Shown piece by piece: positions 61,285-64,000 of a DNA stretch of 64,000 nt; positions within the stretch are counted from its first letter, which is position 1; every line of letters begins with the position of its first letter. Both the position numbers and the translations under genes were made by a program. The DNA is from Bordetella parapertussis (GTDB lineage Bacteria; Pseudomonadota; Gammaproteobacteria; Burkholderiales; SG8-41): contig CAMCYP010000012.1 of NCBI GenBank assembly GCA_945885345.1, positions 1-64,000 on the forward strand. The letters run 5' to 3'. The notes under the pieces were generated by a model. That model saw only the letters and a list, made by a program, of their open reading frames with translations, was not told where the DNA came from and ran no database searches.

Positions 61285-62921
61285 TATTTTCTCCCCCTGC
61301 TTTTATCTTTTTCCTTGAACTTGCCACTTTTGAAATCACGGACAATTTCACGCGCGGCATTGCGCCCCGGCAGGCCGGTGACGCCGCCGCCTGGATGGGT
61401 GCCGGCACCGCACATGTACAGGCGGTTCACCGGAGCGCGGTAATCGGCATGGCCCAGCACCGGGCGCGCGGTCCACAACTGGTCCAGCGTCAGCGCACCA
61501 TGGAAAATATCGCCGCCGATCAGGCCGAAGTCACGCTCCAGATCCAGCGGCGACAGGATTTTGCGCGCGATGACCGCGTCCCTGAAATTCGGCGCATGTT
61601 TGGTCACGGTATCGATCACGTGGTCCGCGGCTTCTTCGCGAATCTCGTCCCACGACAGATTGTTCGGCAGTTCCGGGCTGAAATGCTGGCAGAACAGGCT
61701 GGCTACATGCTGCCCCGGCGGCGCCAGAGAATCATCAACGGTCGATGGAATCAGCATTTCCACCACCGGCGCGCGCGAACAGCCGTAGCTGCGCGCATCG
61801 AAGTAAGCCTGCTCCATGTACGCCAGCGACGGCGCCATGATGATGCCGGACTGGTGGTGTTCAGCGACCGTGGTGCCCGGCAGGCAGGCGAAATCCGGCA
61901 GTTCGCGCAAAGCCACATTCATGCGAAAGGTGGCGGAAGCACATTTCCAGGCACGAATACGCTGCAGGAAATCGGGATCGAGTATCGGCGCGTCGATCAG
62001 CTTTAGGTACAGCAGTTTCGGATTGACGTTGGCGACCACGCACTTCGCTTCGATGACGCGACCGTCTTTCAGCTGCACGCCCTGCGCGCCGCGCGAGTCG
62101 ATGCAGACATTGACGACTTCGGCGTTGGTGTCGATGTGCACGCCGCGCGCGCGCGCTTCGGCAGCCATGGCCTCGGTAATCGATCCCATGCCGCCGACAG
62201 CGTGCCCCCAGATGCCGCGCTTGCCGTTTACTTCACCGAAGACATGGTGCAGCAGCACGTAGGCCGTACCCGGGGCATAGGGGCTGGCGAAATTACCGAC
62301 GATGGCGTCGAAACCGAATGCCGCCTTGATCGGTGCCGATTCAAACCACGCGTCGAGCAGGTCGCCGGCGCTTTTGGTGAACAGGTCCAGCACGTCGCGC
62401 CGCGCCGCCATGTCGAGCTTCTTGAAGCGGCGCGCGGTTTTGAGCGCGGCAAAAAAATCACCGACGCCGCCGCCGACATTGGGCGGCGTTTCCGTGGTCA
62501 GGTCGCGCAGCACGTCGGCGACGCGTTCCAGCATCGCGTAATAATCTGGTAAACGCGCGGCATCGTGCGGGGAAAAGCGCGCCACCTCGGCCTGGGTGGC
62601 CGCCAGCGACCCGCCGACCTTCAGATAATCGCCATCCGGCAGCGGCAGGAAATTCGAAATCGGCCGCTCGATGATGCGCAGGCCGTGTTCGGCCAGGCGC
62701 AGGTCGCGGATCACCTGCGGATTGAGCAGGCTGACAGTATAACTGGCGGTGGAATTGCGGAAACCGGGATGGAATTCTTCGGTGACGGCAGCGCCGCCCA
62801 CCACGCCACGGCGTTCAAGCACGCGGACTTTGAGGCCGGCGGCCGCCAGATAACAGGCGCAGGTCAGGCCGTTATGGCCGCCACCAACGATCAGGGCATC
62901 GCAGCTTACGGGTGGGGGCAT
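61284..62921 (-). CDS. FAD-dependent oxidoreductase, phytoene desaturase/PYROXD2-like
   Basis: This 545-residue flavoprotein has the dinucleotide fold DALIVGGGHNGLTCACYLAAAGLKVRVLERRGVVGGAAVTEEFHPGFR and a C-terminal FAD contact (LYMCGAGTHPGGGVTGLPGRNAAREIV). These match the phytoene dehydrogenase-like group that includes PYROXD2. It is not next to carotenoid synthesis genes, so a role in carotenoid synthesis is not indicated. It heads the three-gene minus-strand operon and starts at ATG 62921, 33 bp from the tRNA-Arg gene. Confidence 0.88.
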   Translation of the reverse strand: MPPPVSCDALIVGGGHNGLTCACYLAAAGLKVRVLERRGVVGGAAVTEEFHPGFRNSTASYTVSLLNPQVIRDLRLAEHGLRIIERPISNFLPLPDGDYLKVGGSLAATQAEVARFSPHDAARLPDYYAMLERVADVLRDLTTETPPNVGGGVGDFFAALKTARRFKKLDMAARRDVLDLFTKSAGDLLDAWFESAPIKAAFGFDAIVGNFASPYAPGTAYVLLHHVFGEVNGKRGIWGHAVGGMGSITEAMAAEARARGVHIDTNAEVVNVCIDSRGAQGVQLKDGRVIEAKCVVANVNPKLLYLKLIDAPILDPDFLQRIRAWKCASATFRMNVALRELPDFACLPGTTVAEHHQSGIIMAPSLAYMEQAYFDARSYGCSRAPVVEMLIPSTVDDSLAPPGQHVASLFCQHFSPELPNNLSWDEIREEAADHVIDTVTKHAPNFRDAVIARKILSPLDLERDFGLIGGDIFHGALTLDQLWTARPVLGHADYRAPVNRLYMCGAGTHPGGGVTGLPGRNAAREIVRDFKSGKFKEKDKSRGRK

Positions 62922-62953
62922 GGATGGCTGGCCGGGAGTGCGGAGTACGAAAA

Positions 62954-63030
62954 TGGCGCGCCCGAGACGATTCGAACGTCCGACCCCTGCCTTCGGAGGG
63001 CAGTACTCGATCCAGCTGAGCTACGGGCGC
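62954..63030 (-). tRNA. tRNA-Arg (anticodon CCG)
   Basis: On the minus strand the acceptor GCGCCCG pairs with CGGGCGC, the anticodon stem CTGCC/GGCAG encloses CTCCGAA with anticodon CCG, the T loop is TTCGAAT, and the D arm contains AGCTCAGCTGGATCGAGT. The 3' CCA is encoded (62954-62956). It reads arginine CGG codons. Confidence 0.95.
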
Positions 63031-63128
63031 GTTGCGGCGCGATTCTAACATGCCCCTCCCGGGGCGAGTTTTACCGGGCCGGGCATTGCCGATATAATCC
63101 GCGCTTTCTTGCGGCCCAGGAATTCGCC

Positions 63129-63668
63129 ATGAGCGACCATCACATCCCCGAACACACCTCCCTGATCAAAACGCCGAAGCAGCTGATTATTGTCGTCCTG
63201 CTGTCTTTCATCGTGCCGGTCACCCTCATCATCATGTTCGCCCAGTTGGCAATGAAGGGTAACCATAAGCCGGAAGCCACTGCAGCCAGTGAAGAGGCCG
63301 TCGCCAAACGCCTCAAGCCGGTGGGCTCCGTGGTCGTCGATCCGAACGCCCCCGCGCCAGTCGCCATGGCCGTCGTGGCGGTCGCCGCCCCGGGCGCCGC
63401 AGCGCCCGCAGCTGCCGGCGGAGATGCCGCCAAAGGCAAGAGCATTTACGACGCCACCTGCATGGCCTGCCATGCCGCCGGCGTTGCCGGCGCGCCGAAA
63501 GCCGGCGACAAGGCTGCCTGGGCGCCGCGCCTGAAAACCGGTAAAGATGCCTTGTATGCGTCAGCCCTCAAGGGCAAGGGCGCGATGCCGCCCAAGGGCG
63601 GCAACGCCTCGCTGTCGGATGGCGACATCAAGGCGGCGGTAGATTACCTGACGGGGCTTGCGAAGTAA
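63129..63668 (+). CDS. Membrane-anchored cytochrome c5-like protein
   Basis: This 179-residue protein has an N-terminal membrane anchor ([23 protein letters not shown]), a Pro/Ala-rich linker and one class I cytochrome c domain with heme site TCMACH and distal Met in [17 protein letters not shown], the c5 pattern. It would pass electrons in the periplasm, for example to a terminal oxidase. The ATG at 63129 follows AGGAATTCGCC. The tRNA-Arg gene is divergent upstream, and a terminator follows. Confidence 0.92.
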   Translation: MSDHHIPEHTSLIKTPKQLIIVVLLSFIVPVTLIIMFAQLAMKGNHKPEATAASEEAVAKRLKPVGSVVVDPNAPAPVAMAVVAVAAPGAAAPAAAGGDAAKGKSIYDATCMACHAAGVAGAPKAGDKAAWAPRLKTGKDALYASALKGKGAMPPKGGNASLSDGDIKAAVDYLTGLAK

Positions 63669-63690
63669 CCCGCATCGTTCATGCATAATC

Positions 63691-63719
63691 AAAGGGCGCA
63701 GCGTTGCTGCGCCCTTTTT
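63691..63719 (+). terminator. Rho-independent terminator after the cytochrome gene
   Basis: GGGCGCAGC-GTT-GCTGCGCCC is followed by TTTTT, 22 bp after the stop codon. The stem of 9 GC-rich pairs and the T-run are a standard intrinsic terminator. Confidence 0.92.
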
Positions 63720-63765
63720 GTTTGAACCTCACCACCGTATCTTCCGTCATTCTTTCTTCCGCACC

Positions 63766-64000
63766 ATGGCCACCTACGCAATCGGCGACATCCAGGGCTG
63801 CTACGACGAAACGCGGCGTCTGCTCGACACCTTCGGTTTCGATCCGGCGCAGGATCGGTTGTGGCTGGTCGGTGACCTGGTCAACCGCGGTCCGCAATCA
63901 GTGGAAGTGCTGCGTTACCTGCGCGGACTGGGCGACCGTGCCATCAGCATACTCGGCAACCACGACCTGCACCTGCTGGTGGTCGCGGCGGGTGTGCGCA
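63766..64000 (+). CDS. apaH: Symmetrical bis(5'-nucleosyl)-tetraphosphatase ApaH, N-terminal part
   Basis: The first 78 codons are present before the window ends. [20 protein letters not shown] contains GDIQG and [12 protein letters not shown] and [10 protein letters not shown] give the GDxxxRG and GNHD motifs of metallophosphatases of the ApaH type, which cleave the stress nucleotide Ap4A into two ADP. The start is ATG 63766; no purine-rich ribosome site is visible upstream. Confidence 0.95.
   Translation, partial: MATYAIGDIQGCYDETRRLLDTFGFDPAQDRLWLVGDLVNRGPQSVEVLRYLRGLGDRAISILGNHDLHLLVVAAGVR

Noticed and set aside
62954-63030. tRNA-Arg as an integration site for a genomic island
   Set aside because: No integrase, no direct repeat of the tRNA end and no foreign-looking genes lie beside it.

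Overview
The window looks like chromosomal DNA of a free-living betaproteobacterium. The signs are high GC and dense genes; a porin with the typical betaproteobacterial signal peptide; the orders DUF971-ubiE-(Tim44-like)-ubiJ-ubiB, nadD-rsfS-rlmH-maf-rng and yggS-proC-yggT-yggU beside pilT-pilU; homodimeric AceE with a one-lipoyl AceF; and a class I PHA synthase. The genus cannot be named from the sequence alone. No phage or plasmid backbone is visible.

Layout. 1-8.2 kb: porin start, a glycosyltransferase, an aldo/keto reductase, an FAH-family hydrolase, a methyltransferase, a YqaA-like membrane protein and a 1284-residue FAD/Fe-S oxidoreductase. 8.3-13.5 kb: a conserved hypothetical, an M14-like peptidase, a HIT protein and phoB-phoR behind a clear Pho box. 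13.6-18.2 kb: ubiquinone genes. 18.3-26.4 kb: a Na+/solute symporter, DHH and VanZ proteins, a MazG-like protein, a 2Fe-2S protein, a hydrolase, an ABC exporter, HemJ and a HIRAN protein. 26.4-30.9 kb: rlmL, then a complete chromosomal integron with four cassettes on the minus strand, four attC sites, an attI with a 13-bp-period repeat, a Pc-like promoter and an intact divergent integron integrase.

30.9-41.7 kb: TauE, twitching ATPases PilU/PilT, yggS-proC-yggT-yggU, a phospholipase D/cardiolipin synthase-like protein and the nadD-rsfS-rlmH-maf-rng operon. 41.8-48.6 kb: pyruvate dehydrogenase E2/E1, an enoyl-CoA hydratase and PHA synthase. 48.6-52.5 kb: a MerR regulator flanked by two copies of one operator-like palindrome, then a frameshifted isomerase, methylglutaconyl-CoA hydratase and HMG-CoA lyase (part of leucine/isovalerate breakdown), DUF1289 and DUF2889 proteins. 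52.9-59.4 kb: pgaABCD for poly-N-acetylglucosamine biofilm polysaccharide, with csbD. 59.5-64 kb: an MFS transporter, an arylesterase, a phytoene-desaturase-like oxidoreductase, tRNA-Arg(CCG), a cytochrome c5-like protein and the start of apaH.

Besides the integron, two repeat families cut across the window. One is heptanucleotide tandem repeats just before start codons, twice paired with an inverted array at the preceding stop codon and once inserted in frame inside a gene. The other is an AT-rich motif of about 20 bp, seen seven times, that fills three convergent intergenic gaps and also lies inside two genes.
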